Source: Thiotrichaceae bacterium (GTDB taxonomy: Bacteria; Pseudomonadota; Gammaproteobacteria; SZUA-140). Taken from it: DNA of 64,000 nt. The stretch is from contig NVTY02000079.1 of NCBI GenBank assembly GCA_002401765.2, positions 62,001 to 126,000 on the forward strand, read 5' to 3'. The notes under the pieces were generated by a model. That model was given only the letters and a program-made list of their open reading frames with translations. It had not been told where the DNA came from and did no database searches. Of the stretch, positions 1-8,712 are shown piece by piece (positions within the stretch are counted from its first letter, which is position 1; each line of letters begins with the position of its first letter). Made by a program: the position numbers and the translations under genes.

Positions 1-2
1 GT

Positions 3-116
3 CTGGTAACAGAGAGTGCCCAGCTGGATGCTTCTATTGAAACACGTCTGGCCGCGGTTGTAGCGGAACTGATGGGCGGTGAGCGTGAGGGGGACGATAG
101 CCATGCATCTACGTAG
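3..116 (+). CDS. fliH: FliH flagellar export ATPase regulator, C-terminal fragment
   Basis: Only the last 37 codons lie in the window; the frame is open from base 3 to the TAG at 114-116. The translated tail (ending [13 protein letters not shown]) carries an acidic helix of the kind that ends FliH. FliH is the cytosolic stator-like regulator that binds the FliI ATPase. The stop overlaps the proposed fliI start by 14 bases, the usual translational coupling of fliH and fliI. The call rests mainly on this position, since the fragment is too short to diagnose alone. Confidence 0.75.
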   Translation: MVTESAQLDASIETRLAAVVAELMGGEREGDDSHAST

Positions 117-1473
117 TAAAATTTGGAAAGACCGAGTTGCCCGCTACCGTGAAAAACTGGGTGACCCCCCTGCTTTGGTTGTTGAGGGTAAGTTAACCCG
201 CATGGTTGGTTTAGCACTTGAAGCCGTGGGCTGCCAGGTTGCCGTTGGTGGGCGTTGTTTAATCAGTAGCATTAGTTCCCCACCGATTGAAGCGGAGGTG
301 GTTGGCTTCTCGGGTGATAAAATCTATTTAATGCCCAGTGGTGAGGTGCGGGGGATTGTGCCGAATGCCAAAGTTGTTCCATCGGCACAGGCTTATGAGG
401 CATTGGTGGGTAGAAAAATGTTGGGCAGAGTGATTGATGGTGCGGGGCGACCGTTGGATGATAAAGGTCCGCTGCTCACCGATGCGAGTGTGCCGTTGAG
501 CGCACGGCCGATGAATCCACTGCGTCGGCCACCAATTAGAGAACCGCTTGATGTTGGCGTGAGGGCGATTAATACCCTGTTGACGGTGGGGCGAGGTCAG
601 CGCCTGGGGTTATTTGCAGGCAGTGGTGTGGGTAAAAGTGTCTTGCTCGGCATGATGACGCGCTATACCAATGCAGATGTGGTGGTGGTGGGTTTGATTG
701 GAGAACGAGGGCGTGAGGTAAAAGAATTTACCGATCATATTTTGGGGCCGAAGGGGATGGCCCGAGCAGTGGTGGTGGCGACACCGGCCGATAACCCGCC
801 ATTAATGAGAATGCATGGTGCGATGTTGGCAACCAGTATTGCGGAGTATTTTCGAGATCAAGGTAAGCGGGTCCTGCTATTAATGGATTCATTGACACGC
901 TATGCGCAAGCGCAACGTGAAATTGCGCTGGCGATTGGTGAGCCTCCAGCAACCAAGGGTTACCCACCCTCAGTATTCGCAAAACTACCACAATTGGTAG
1001 AACGTGCCGGTACCACGGAGAATGGTGGTTCAATTACGGCTTTTTATACAGTGCTGGCAGAGGGTGATGATCAGCAGGATCCGATTGCAGATGCTGCACG
1101 CGCGATCCTTGATGGTCACTTTGTCTTATCGCGTAAGCTGGCGGATGCGGGGCACTATCCTGCGATTGATATTGAGAAATCCATTAGTCGTGTGATGACA
1201 GAAATCATCACTGACGCTCATCAGAAAGAAGTGATGCGCTTTAAACAACTTTATTCCTGTTATCAACAGAACAAGGATCTGATCAATGTCGGGGCTTACA
1301 CCAAAGGCAGTGATCCTGAAATCGATGAGGCGATTGAGTTCTATCCATATTTGAGGGATTTTCTACAGCAAAATGTTTCAGAGTCGGTGAATCTGCAAAG
1401 TGGTATGCAGCAGTTAACGGCGTTGCTTAATCGACCGATGGCCGCTGCTAATCCAGTCATGCCGCCGCCATAG
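103..1473 (+). CDS. fliI: Flagellum-specific ATPase FliI
   Basis: FliI is the F1-beta-like ATPase that energises export of rod, hook and filament subunits. The 456-residue product has the usual family length. A Walker A loop GSGVGKS is near residue 173 and a Walker B segment [12 protein letters not shown] near 259, followed by the family hallmark [13 protein letters not shown]-like stretch (here [12 protein letters not shown]). I chose ATG 103, preceded by a GAGGGGG ribosome site, over GTG 79, which would extend further into fliH. It is followed after 18 bases by fliJ, so fliH-fliI-fliJ-fliK form one operon. Confidence 0.97.
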   Translation: MHLRSKIWKDRVARYREKLGDPPALVVEGKLTRMVGLALEAVGCQVAVGGRCLISSISSPPIEAEVVGFSGDKIYLMPSGEVRGIVPNAKVVPSAQAYEALVGRKMLGRVIDGAGRPLDDKGPLLTDASVPLSARPMNPLRRPPIREPLDVGVRAINTLLTVGRGQRLGLFAGSGVGKSVLLGMMTRYTNADVVVVGLIGERGREVKEFTDHILGPKGMARAVVVATPADNPPLMRMHGAMLATSIAEYFRDQGKRVLLLMDSLTRYAQAQREIALAIGEPPATKGYPPSVFAKLPQLVERAGTTENGGSITAFYTVLAEGDDQQDPIADAARAILDGHFVLSRKLADAGHYPAIDIEKSISRVMTEIITDAHQKEVMRFKQLYSCYQQNKDLINVGAYTKGSDPEIDEAIEFYPYLRDFLQQNVSESVNLQSGMQQLTALLNRPMAAANPVMPPP

Positions 1474-1491
1474 TTATTGAGCTGAAGAGAC

Positions 1492-1938
1492 ATGTTGAAA
1501 TCGAAACGGCTACAACCAGTGGTTAAAATTGCTCAAAATCGTGAAGATGATGCTGCGCAGGTATTAAATGAATATCGTAAGGTGATTGACCAGCAAGAGG
1601 CAAAGTTGATTGAATTGCGACAGTATCATACTGAATATACACAGCGTTTGAGTGACAGTGGGCGCAACGGACTGCATATTGCACAGCTAAATGATTACCG
1701 CAGTTTTATTGCCCGCCTCGCAGTAGCCGTTAAGCAGCAAGAGGACCAGCTGGCGGTGTGCGAAGTTGAGCTGAAAGAAAAATACGACGCATGGTTACTG
1801 ACGCGTGTACATCATCAGGCCCTTGATAAAGTCGTTGATCGTTACCAGCAGCAAGAGATGCAGGAGAGTAATCGGCGTGAGCAAGCTGAGAGTGATGAGC
1901 GTTCGCAGCAGATGGGGAGAAATCGTCACCCTAAATAG
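1492..1938 (+). CDS. fliJ: Flagellar export protein FliJ
   Basis: This 148-residue protein is almost entirely alpha-helical and rich in Gln, Glu, Lys and Arg, with heptad-like spacing through about residues 10-140, as expected for the coiled-coil FliJ stalk/chaperone-escort protein. FliJ binds the FliI hexamer and FlhA and helps turn over export chaperones. The family is poorly conserved in sequence, so size, composition and position between fliI and fliK carry the call. The C-terminal 25 residues are very polar (REQAESDERSQQ). Confidence 0.9.
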   Translation: MLKSKRLQPVVKIAQNREDDAAQVLNEYRKVIDQQEAKLIELRQYHTEYTQRLSDSGRNGLHIAQLNDYRSFIARLAVAVKQQEDQLAVCEVELKEKYDAWLLTRVHHQALDKVVDRYQQQEMQESNRREQAESDERSQQMGRNRHPK

Positions 1939-2032
1939 AAAAATCGATCCTCGCTCCTATGCTGGCATGTACTTTGCTCTATATCCTATGTAATTGAAAT
2001 TTTTTGAATACAGGAGTCGCGAGAATACTGTT

Positions 2033-3193
2033 ATGCCGGGCCTAGTGAGCAATTTAGCATCAGGGTTAAGCGCCGTAGATAGTGCTTCACAGGCTGAAAA
2101 TGGCTTGAATAGTGCTATTAATAGCGCCTCAGGTGGTAATCAGGCATCCTCGCCGCTTTTTTCTAATCTATTGGCTTCCGCCGCTCAGTCTGAGCAAGCT
2201 CAATTTCAAGCCCATGGCATGAATGCGTTTGAGTCACAAACGTTGCCGCTTGAGCGGCAATTATTGCCGCACAGCATCAGGTTGACGCCGAACCTTGCGG
2301 GCCAGAGTGACGCGGCTGCGCAGCAACTGCTGATGGATGAGGGCGCGTTATTGCATGGATTTGATGTTAGCAAGCAGGTTTTTGTGACGCCTACAGTGGT
2401 CGCTGAAAATATGATTAGGCCTCAAGAGCTGGCCGCGCAAATGGTGGCTCAAATGGGTCAGGGGCAGGCAAAGTTGCAGCAAGATTTAATGATGAGACAG
2501 CTGGCGGCCGCTCCGCTTGAAACCACTGATGGTGATCTTGCTGGTTCACGTTTGGTACCGACATTAGAGAATAGTGCGGTGGTCGGTGCGGGTGCTCAGC
2601 TTTCAAACATGTTGCGAGATTCTATGTTGCTCAAGCAGCAGTATTCTGGTGGTGAAAGCAAAGTGGGTGACTCCTTTAGTTCTGCGCTGGGTAATTTGAC
2701 TACGTTAGCAGGGGATGCGAAGGGAAGCGGTGAAGCAAAGCCACTGATGCAGGCATCGATTAATACCCCTTTTTCTCAGCAGGCTGGTTGGGGTGAAGAG
2801 GTGGGCAGCCGGATTAAGTGGATGGTAAATAGCCAGGTTCAATCTGCTGAACTAAAAATGAACCCCGCTAACCTTGGCCCTATCGAAGTTAAGATTAGTG
2901 TTCAAAATGATCAAACAACCATTCACTTTAGTGCTCAAAATAGTGTGGTGCGCGAGGCATTGGATGCCGCGATGCCTCGTCTACGAGAAATGCTGGGTGA
3001 TAATGGCGTGAATTTGGCCGATGTCGAGGTCTCTGACCAGTCATTTGCACAGCAGCAAAAGGCATTTGAGCAAGCGAATGATGCTATGGGTGACGAATAT
3101 GCCTCTGGTGATGAGCTTGATGGTGAGGATGCGATAGAGAGTGACGAAGGCGAAATGTTGCTCTCTTCTAAAATAGTAGATTATTACGCTTGA
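2033..3193 (+). CDS. fliK: Flagellar hook-length control protein FliK
   Basis: The 386-residue product has a low-complexity Ala/Gln/Ser-rich N-terminal half and a conserved C-terminal hook domain at about 265-350, with LKMNPANLGPIEVKI and the following AQNSVVREALDAAMPRLREML helix. FliK is exported, measures the hook and switches export from hook to filament substrates by touching FlhB. I chose ATG 2033; an AGGAG lies 16 bases upstream, which is longer than ideal, and TTG 1994 is possible but has no ribosome site. The acidic C-terminus (GDELDGEDAIESDEGE) is strongly charged. It is the last gene of this flagellar operon; fliL does not follow. Confidence 0.93.
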   Translation: MPGLVSNLASGLSAVDSASQAENGLNSAINSASGGNQASSPLFSNLLASAAQSEQAQFQAHGMNAFESQTLPLERQLLPHSIRLTPNLAGQSDAAAQQLLMDEGALLHGFDVSKQVFVTPTVVAENMIRPQELAAQMVAQMGQGQAKLQQDLMMRQLAAAPLETTDGDLAGSRLVPTLENSAVVGAGAQLSNMLRDSMLLKQQYSGGESKVGDSFSSALGNLTTLAGDAKGSGEAKPLMQASINTPFSQQAGWGEEVGSRIKWMVNSQVQSAELKMNPANLGPIEVKISVQNDQTTIHFSAQNSVVREALDAAMPRLREMLGDNGVNLADVEVSDQSFAQQQKAFEQANDAMGDEYASGDELDGEDAIESDEGEMLLSSKIVDYYA

Positions 3194-3314
3194 TCCCATT
3201 GACCCGCTGATGTTTACGCTGGTTTTCCCTATTGTGAAGCTAAAATATCTCTTAGCGTTATGCGATTGATGCATTGACGGTGTAAAATAGCGCATTTTTA
3301 TCTGAGGTTAGGCA

Positions 3315-3794
3315 ATGAAGGTTGAAGACAAAAAGGTAGTCCAGTTTCTCTATGTGTTGAAAGATGAGCAGCAGAAGGTGCTTGAGTCGACAGATGGTGA
3401 GCCGGTGGCCTACCTACATGGTTATAACAATATAATGTCAGGGCTTGAGAATGCACTGGTTGGCAAGGCGGTTGGTGATAAGTTTAGTGCTGTATTAGCG
3501 TCTGAAGATGCTTATGGTGAGCGTGTCGAAGGGGCAGTGCAGCGCGTACCGGTTAAGCATTTACAGGGAGCCAAGAAATGGAAGCCTGGTATGGTTGCGA
3601 CGGTTGAAACTGAGCAGGGCTCACGTCAGGTCAGCGTGATCAAAATGGGTAAGTTTATGGCGACGGTTGACAGTAATCACCCTTTTGCAGGCAAAATACT
3701 CACCTTCGATTTGGAAGTCGTTGATATTCGTGATGCGAGTGTGGAAGAAGTTACCCATGGGCACGCACATGGCGCCGGTGGGCACCAACATTAA
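3315..3794 (+). CDS. slyD: FKBP-type peptidyl-prolyl isomerase, SlyD-like
   Basis: The 159-residue protein has an FKBP fold interrupted by the SlyD insert-in-flap chaperone domain: N-terminal strand KKVVQFLYVLKD, the YLHGYNNIMSGLENAL substrate loop near 33-48, an IF domain around 65-125 and return to FKBP at NHPFAGKILTFDLEVVDI. These proteins speed proline isomerisation and act as cytosolic folding chaperones. The His-rich tail (HGHAHGAGGHQH) is a metal-binding feature seen in SlyD. It sits alone between the fli operon and arsM and has its own 120-base leader, so a separate promoter is likely. Confidence 0.93.
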   Translation: MKVEDKKVVQFLYVLKDEQQKVLESTDGEPVAYLHGYNNIMSGLENALVGKAVGDKFSAVLASEDAYGERVEGAVQRVPVKHLQGAKKWKPGMVATVETEQGSRQVSVIKMGKFMATVDSNHPFAGKILTFDLEVVDIRDASVEEVTHGHAHGAGGHQH

Positions 3795-3896
3795 TTCTCT
3801 GTTCAGTGCTAAAGTCTAGCGCTTAATATGGCTCTGATTTCATCGTCTGTTAACGCAAGTGTAGCCGCCTTGCTGGTGACTCTTTTCGTGTAGCCA

Positions 3897-3921
3897 TAAA
3901 AAAGGGGCGAAAATCGCCCCT
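3897..3921 (-). terminator. Rho-independent terminator of arsM
   Basis: Read on the minus strand there is a perfect 7-bp stem AGGGGCG/CGCCCCT with a 5-base loop, followed at once by six T residues. It lies 28 bases past the arsM stop. On the plus strand the hairpin is not followed by T, so it is a one-way terminator facing slyD. Confidence 0.88.
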
Positions 3922-3948
3922 GGTTAAGCCGTTCGGTGGTTGTTTAAG

Positions 3949-4806
3949 TTAGCAGCAGCTACCACCCGGTTTAACCCCTTCGATGCTGGCGGACACAACA
4001 TAATCGGTCACGTTATGGTCTGGTGCCCAATCGCGAATGAATGCTTTAGATTCATCTTTCGGTTCGATTCGAACATTGCAGAACCCCGCTGCTTTAATCA
4101 TCTCTTCAAGGTCGTTGATCAATGATGCGTTGCCCATGCAGCCAGCAATCAGTGCCGGGTCGTTACGCATCGCTTCCGGTAGTTCAACCGTTGCGACTAC
4201 ATCTGAAATGGCTAAACGGCCGCCGGGCTTAAGGATGCGAAATGCATCCTTGAACACCTGGGCTTTATTGGGAGATAGGTTGATGACACAGTTGGAAATA
4301 ATGACATCAATAGTCGCATCCGGAACGGGCAAATGCTCGATCTCACCCAGGCGAAATTCGACGTTTTTGAAGTGCCCTTTTTCCGCATTTTTCCGCGCCT
4401 TGCTGAGCATATCGGGTGTCATATCGATGCCGATGACTCGGCCCGTTTCACCGACTTCATGGGCCGCAAGAAAGCAGTCGAAACCCCCACCCGCACCCAG
4501 ATCCACCACGATTTCACCCAATTTCAGTGATGCAATCGCACGCGGATTGCCGCAGCCCAGCCCCATATCTGCACCGCTTGGCACCTTGGCCAGGTCTTCT
4601 TCGCTATAACCAATGCGAGTCGAAATAAGGGTGTTGATTGCACTGTCATCAGAGACACCGCAGCAACTGCTCTCAATGCCAATCGATTCATTGTTCTTTT
4701 CGGCACGTGCCACCTGCCCATATGCATCACGTACACTTTGGCGATGTGCATCTTGTGTGGCTTGTGTGGTGTCAGTTTTAGGGCTGCAACAGTTCGATTT
4801 TGCCAT
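3949..4806 (-). CDS. arsM: Arsenite methyltransferase ArsM
   Basis: ArsM transfers methyl groups from S-adenosylmethionine to As(III), giving methylated, partly volatile arsenicals. The 285-residue product has the SAM motif VVDLGAGGG at 100-108 and the family signature SNCVINLSP at 171-179. Cys48/49, Cys173 and Cys223 match the positions expected for the conserved arsenic-binding cysteines. Extra Cys pairs at 6-7 and at the C-terminus (GGSCC) are common in bacterial ArsM. ATG 4806 has AAAGGAAA upstream; a 27-codon upstream extension is open but has no support. The gene is 215 bases downstream of arsR on the same strand and ends at a strong terminator. Confidence 0.96.
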   Translation of the reverse strand: MAKSNCCSPKTDTTQATQDAHRQSVRDAYGQVARAEKNNESIGIESSCCGVSDDSAINTLISTRIGYSEEDLAKVPSGADMGLGCGNPRAIASLKLGEIVVDLGAGGGFDCFLAAHEVGETGRVIGIDMTPDMLSKARKNAEKGHFKNVEFRLGEIEHLPVPDATIDVIISNCVINLSPNKAQVFKDAFRILKPGGRLAISDVVATVELPEAMRNDPALIAGCMGNASLINDLEEMIKAAGFCNVRIEPKDESKAFIRDWAPDHNVTDYVVSASIEGVKPGGSCC

Positions 4807-4930
4807 GATAATTTCCTTTGGTATGAATAATAGTGGCTGTTTGTTAGTCAAACAGCCTAACCCGGGTATTTCATAAATCATGCACAATCTCGCTTGTCTC
4901 TTGATTCCACAAGCAATATTTTTTCAGTCG

Positions 4931-5017
4931 CCCGTAATCACCGATACGGGACTTCTTCAGAAATTTCCTTGTGAAACCAATATCCTGCGCGATATTTGCG
5001 CAAATTCATGAAATATC
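4931..5017 (-). promoter_or_regulatory. arsR-arsM intergenic palindromes (possible operator/leader)
   Basis: The arsR-arsM gap holds a perfect 12-bp palindrome ATTTGCGCAAAT at 4994-5005, itself inside a looser repeat GATATTT/AAATATC (4991-4997 and 5011-5017). There is also a 6-bp stem CCCGTA/TACGGG at 4931-4950 without a T-run. Such dyads are where an ArsR-type dimer could bind in front of arsM. The binding role is inference; I only see the symmetry. Confidence 0.4.
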
Positions 5018-5021
5018 CGGG

Positions 5022-5348
5022 CTAATCGTTTTGGACGGGTTTAAAAAATGTCGTTAATTTTGCTAGCTTGGCTGGCTCAACCCAGCATTCGACATTTTTT
5101 CCTTTTCGTTCCATTTCAACTAATCCTGCCCGGTTTAGTTCCTTGAGGTGGTGTGAGAGTGTTGAGGGTGCAATATCGAGCCCTTCGCCAAGTTCACCGA
5201 CGCAATAGCGCACTGCCACAGCAGGGCTGCATTTGGTTCCTGGTGCGCAGCAATTCAACAGGCGATTAAAGAGCGCAAGCCTGTGTGGATTGCTGAGTGC
5301 TTTGAACGCCTCGCATAACAATGCGCTGTTAATTTTATAGTTCGACAT
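5022..5348 (-). CDS. arsR: ArsR-family As(III)-responsive repressor
   Basis: A 108-residue winged-helix regulator with the ArsR signature: recognition helix region LDIAPSTLSHHLKELNRAGLVEMERKG near residues 57-83, followed by the wing. Cysteines at 33, 34, 40 and 49 (NCCAPGTKC) are a plausible metalloid-binding set. They lie before the recognition helix, unlike the E. coli plasmid R773 ArsR site within the DNA-binding helix. The gene precedes arsM in the same orientation, so repression of both by ArsR until As(III) binds is the simplest reading. No arsenite pump or arsenate reductase gene is present in the window. Confidence 0.92.
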   Translation of the reverse strand: MSNYKINSALLCEAFKALSNPHRLALFNRLLNCCAPGTKCSPAVAVRYCVGELGEGLDIAPSTLSHHLKELNRAGLVEMERKGKNVECWVEPAKLAKLTTFFKPVQND

Positions 5349-5355
5349 ATTTCGA

Positions 5356-5383
5356 ATTATAAATTGATCGAGGCTAAAGTCAA
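5356..5383 (-). promoter_or_regulatory. Sigma-70 promoter of arsR
   Basis: Minus strand: TTGACT (5378-5383), 16-base spacer, perfect TATAAT (5356-5361). Transcription should start near 5349, one base before the arsR ATG (5348), so the mRNA would be essentially leaderless. A TTCGAA palindrome (5351-5356) lies between the -10 and the start, a likely place for autorepression. Confidence 0.7.
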
Positions 5384-5447
5384 GTCTTCGCTGGATGATG
5401 AATATTAGGCTGTGATAGTATCTACTATAAAAGCTGTTGCTGGCTAA

Positions 5448-7847
5448 TTATATAAGCACCTTAGGTTGTCCGAAGAGGTAGCCTTGCGCATAGTCCACAC
5501 CTAATATTTTGAGCTTTTTGAGTACTTCTTCGCTCTCAACGAATTCAGCAATGGTTTGCATGCCAACAACGTGACCAATATCGTTGATCGATCGTACCAG
5601 GGCGAGGTCCATGGGGTCGTGAGTAATATCTTTCACAAAGCCGCCATCAATTTTAAGGAAGTCGACGGGCAGGTTTTTAAGGTATAAAAACGATGACATC
5701 CCGGAACCGAAGTCATCAAGCGCAAAGCGGCATCCTTTTTTCTTTAGGGCTCTGATGAATCGAGTGGCACTGGTTAGGTTTACGATGGTGGCAGTCTCGG
5801 TGATTTCAAAGCAGATCTTACTGGGTGAGATGTTATATTTTTCAAATAGGTCGATGGTGTACTGTAAAAATTTCTCATCGCCAACTGAATGCCCCGATAG
5901 ATTGATGGCGCACATATCAAGGTCGGAGAGTGCATCGTTAGTGTCACTTAACCATTCAAAGACGGTGTTGATCACCCAGCGGTCAAGTTTAGGCATTAAA
6001 TTATAACGTTCAGCAGCCGGTAGAAATGAATTGGGCATGGCAAGTGCACCTTCTTCATCTTTCATGCGAATTAGTACTTCATAGTGCTCGCCTGTTGCCT
6101 GGTTTTTGCCAATGGGGGTGATGTCCTGGCGATAAAGGGTGAAGTTATTGTCCTCAAGCCCTTGTGTTATCCGGGATACCCAGCGCATTTCACCATGGCG
6201 CTGTGCAACGGTGGTGTCATCTTCAACGTAGCTATGGATACGATTTCGCCCGGCTTCCTTTGCGGCGTAGCACGCGCTGTCAGCGATACTCATTACCACG
6301 CCGAGGCTGCCACTGCTCTTGTTGATGGGCACAAGCCCAATGCTCACGCCAACGGCGAAGCTGTTACCTTCCCAGGTGAAACGATAGGCTTCGACCGCTT
6401 CGCACAGTCCTTGAGCTACATTGCGCGCTTCATCTGGCGCACAGTATTCAAGTAATACCGCAAATTCATCACCGCCTAGTCTTGCGAGCGTGTCGTGTTT
6501 GCGCATTTGTGACTGCAGCAGTGAGGTGATTTGGCGCAGCAGTTCATCGCCAGCCGCATGGCCGCAGGTGTCATTGACGACCTTGAATTGATCCAGGTCC
6601 ATGTAGAGCAGTGCATGCTCATATTGATTGATGCGTGCCTGTTCGATTGAGTGTTCGAGCCGCTCTTCGAATTCACGTCGGTTAATGAGGCCGGTTAATG
6701 CATCGTGGCGTGCTTGATAGATTAATTGTTGCGAAAGTTTCCGTGACTCGGTCACGTCGTGGAAAACCATCACAACCCCGATCAGCTCGCCAGCCTGGTT
6801 TCTGATGGGGGCAGCTGAATCCTCAATGGCTATTTCGCTGCCATCCTTGCAGATAAGGACGGTATGATTAGCGAGTTCAACAATGCGCCCTTCGTTAATG
6901 CATCGCTCTACTGGGTTTACTGATTTTTCGCGAGTTATTTCATTGATAATTCTGAATACCTGTTCGACAGGATGGCCTGATGCCTCTTCATGGCTCCAGC
7001 CGGTGAGGTTTTCAGCAACGGTATTCACATAGTCGATTTTTCCGTGGATATCGGTCGTGATCACCGCATCACCGATTGACTCAAGTGTAACCTGGGCGCG
7101 TTCTTTTTCTTCAAAGAGTTCTTTTAGTGCTTTATCCCGCTCTTGCTTACGTTGCGAGATGGTATCTATCATTTTGTTAAAATCGTCATACAGGGTTCCG
7201 ATTTCGTCATTGCTTTGTTTCTCGACGCGGAAGGTGTAGTTGTCATCCTGAGCGATTTTATGTGTCGCTTCTGTCAGTTTGATAATGGGTCCAGAGATGA
7301 TGGTTTGTAGGCGGCTGGCAAGGTAATAGGAGATCGCAATTAAGCCAAGCATGATGTATAGAATTGTAAGAAGATAGGTCTTTATTTTTTTATCAAGTGC
7401 CTGAGTTGATACGCGAAGATAGATATAGCCGTAAAGTTCATCCTTATAAATAATCGGTTGATGTATGTGTAACCACTTTCCCTCGTATTCCACTAGTGCT
7501 GTTTTTATCAGAGGCGGTTGAAAAAATATATTTGCATCATCTTTGTCATAGCTTGCAAAAAGTGCATCGTTATGGTCATAGATGATGGCATTAGTCACTG
7601 ATGGAATTGAATTGAATCGCTGTAATATTTCTTGCGCCCCCTCAGGGTCCGAGAAGGCCAGGGGACTGACGCTTTCATCACCGACCAGGCGGGCGTTAAT
7701 GATACTATTGTTGCTGACATCAAGCTTGAATTCATTGATATCATTGTAGATGATAACACTAAAACCAATCGTCATTACCGTGCTGGTTGCGATGAGGATA
7801 ATTGCAATTAATTTTTTCTTAATTGAGAGGTTTTGTAGCATTTTCAT
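5448..7847 (-). CDS. Membrane diguanylate cyclase/phosphodiesterase (CHASE8-HAMP-PAS-GGDEF-EAL), YfiN-like N-terminus
   Basis: This 799-residue inner-membrane protein has TM1 at about 12-34, a periplasmic sensor of about 120 residues, TM2 near 160-182, HAMP, PAS (about 250-370), GGDEF (380-545) and EAL (560-799). The GGDEF motif is intact (RLGGDEFAVLL). The EAL motif reads EVL, but the other catalytic positions are present: NLS, FEITET, LDDFGSG, KIDGGF, and the Gln of AQGYLFG. It can therefore plausibly make and break c-di-GMP. The periplasmic part and the coupled upstream gene (ATGA overlap with a YfiR-like protein) match the YfiBNR arrangement, in which YfiR represses the cyclase from the periplasm. 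Classical YfiN lacks PAS and EAL. Confidence 0.93.
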   Translation of the reverse strand: MKMLQNLSIKKKLIAIILIATSTVMTIGFSVIIYNDINEFKLDVSNNSIINARLVGDESVSPLAFSDPEGAQEILQRFNSIPSVTNAIIYDHNDALFASYDKDDANIFFQPPLIKTALVEYEGKWLHIHQPIIYKDELYGYIYLRVSTQALDKKIKTYLLTILYIMLGLIAISYYLASRLQTIISGPIIKLTEATHKIAQDDNYTFRVEKQSNDEIGTLYDDFNKMIDTISQRKQERDKALKELFEEKERAQVTLESIGDAVITTDIHGKIDYVNTVAENLTGWSHEEASGHPVEQVFRIINEITREKSVNPVERCINEGRIVELANHTVLICKDGSEIAIEDSAAPIRNQAGELIGVVMVFHDVTESRKLSQQLIYQARHDALTGLINRREFEERLEHSIEQARINQYEHALLYMDLDQFKVVNDTCGHAAGDELLRQITSLLQSQMRKHDTLARLGGDEFAVLLEYCAPDEARNVAQGLCEAVEAYRFTWEGNSFAVGVSIGLVPINKSSGSLGVVMSIADSACYAAKEAGRNRIHSYVEDDTTVAQRHGEMRWVSRITQGLEDNNFTLYRQDITPIGKNQATGEHYEVLIRMKDEEGALAMPNSFLPAAERYNLMPKLDRWVINTVFEWLSDTNDALSDLDMCAINLSGHSVGDEKFLQYTIDLFEKYNISPSKICFEITETATIVNLTSATRFIRALKKKGCRFALDDFGSGMSSFLYLKNLPVDFLKIDGGFVKDITHDPMDLALVRSINDIGHVVGMQTIAEFVESEEVLKKLKILGVDYAQGYLFGQPKVLI

Positions 7848-8470
7848 TTGCTATTCGCCCCTACTATTTTGGCGAAGGATAGTAGCTTATAGCTAATGTA
7901 TAAATTGGACTGTTTGATGGCCTGCTGATTTATTTCAAAGCGAATTTTTTTCTTTCTGGACATAAAAAAATTAATCATGACACCTCTTTCTGCAAAGCCT
8001 TCTGCATCTGAAATGGTGAGGATGGAAGTATTTTGTACTTTTCCAAGCACCTTCTTAAGCTTGCTATCTGAGATGTTTGCAATAAATAGCAAATGAGTAT
8101 TTTGTAGCGTCTCTAAATGGTTGAGGTCTTTAACAATGACTCGCCTCCCCTGGATCTTCTGGTCTTGATAGATCTCTCTGAGTAGTGCGGAAAAATCGGG
8201 CTTTCCGATGATGCCAATGACGAAGGGGGTGGTTTTTTCACCGGCTGTTTTATCATTGGGCCAATCAATAAAGCGAGTAAAACGCTCAAGAAATACCGCT
8301 TTTAGCGTGTACTCTCGGGTATCAAAGTTGGTAGTGAAAGCCGGGCTACTGAATAATAGAGTGGTTATGAGTAAGGTCAGCTTGAGGGATGGCCATCTCA
8401 CATTTTGAGTGTGGCTTGGTGGCGAGGTACTATGGCTTCCGGCGTGATCTATGAGCTTCAAGGGGCGCAT
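7844..8470 (-). CDS. YfiR-like periplasmic regulator (DUF4154)
   Basis: A 208-residue protein with a hydrophobic export segment (LKLTLLITTLLF, about 29-45) and then the YfiR/DUF4154 opening REYTLKAVFLERFTRFIDWP. Later family features are VIGIIGKPDF, the HLLFIANIS strand and the closing KLLSFAKIVG. YfiR proteins sit in the periplasm and hold the CHASE8 domain of a partner diguanylate cyclase inactive. The stop overlaps the GGDEF-EAL start by 4 bases, so the two are translated as a pair. The N-terminal 28 residues before the signal are unusually long; an internal start nearer residue 25 is possible. Confidence 0.87.
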   Translation of the reverse strand: MRPLKLIDHAGSHSTSPPSHTQNVRWPSLKLTLLITTLLFSSPAFTTNFDTREYTLKAVFLERFTRFIDWPNDKTAGEKTTPFVIGIIGKPDFSALLREIYQDQKIQGRRVIVKDLNHLETLQNTHLLFIANISDSKLKKVLGKVQNTSILTISDAEGFAERGVMINFFMSRKKKIRFEINQQAIKQSNLYISYKLLSFAKIVGANSK

Positions 8471-8712
8471 TAATTTTTTAATGTTTTGCTAGCAATCTAA
8501 ATAGAGAACAGGAACGTAAGTATCATCAACTTAGCAGCTGTTTATAATTGTAGGGCTATCGTTCCTACGGTAATTTTCTTTAATCATGCATGTTACAGGT
8601 CAGCTTGCAAGCAGACAATCTATATTGTTAAGTTTTATAGATTAAAACTATCTTTCTGAAATAGACCGATTGTTTATATAAAATAGAGATTGTGAATATA
8701 TAAAATATTTTA

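Noticed and set aside
4037-4609. 190-codon open frame on the plus strand opposite arsM
   Set aside because: It is a shadow of arsM: no ribosome site, low-complexity Ser/Arg composition, no family match, and arsM has intact motifs.
4525-4887. Longer arsM start at 4887
   Set aside because: The 27 extra codons have no ribosome site at their start and no family counterpart, whereas ATG 4806 has a good one.
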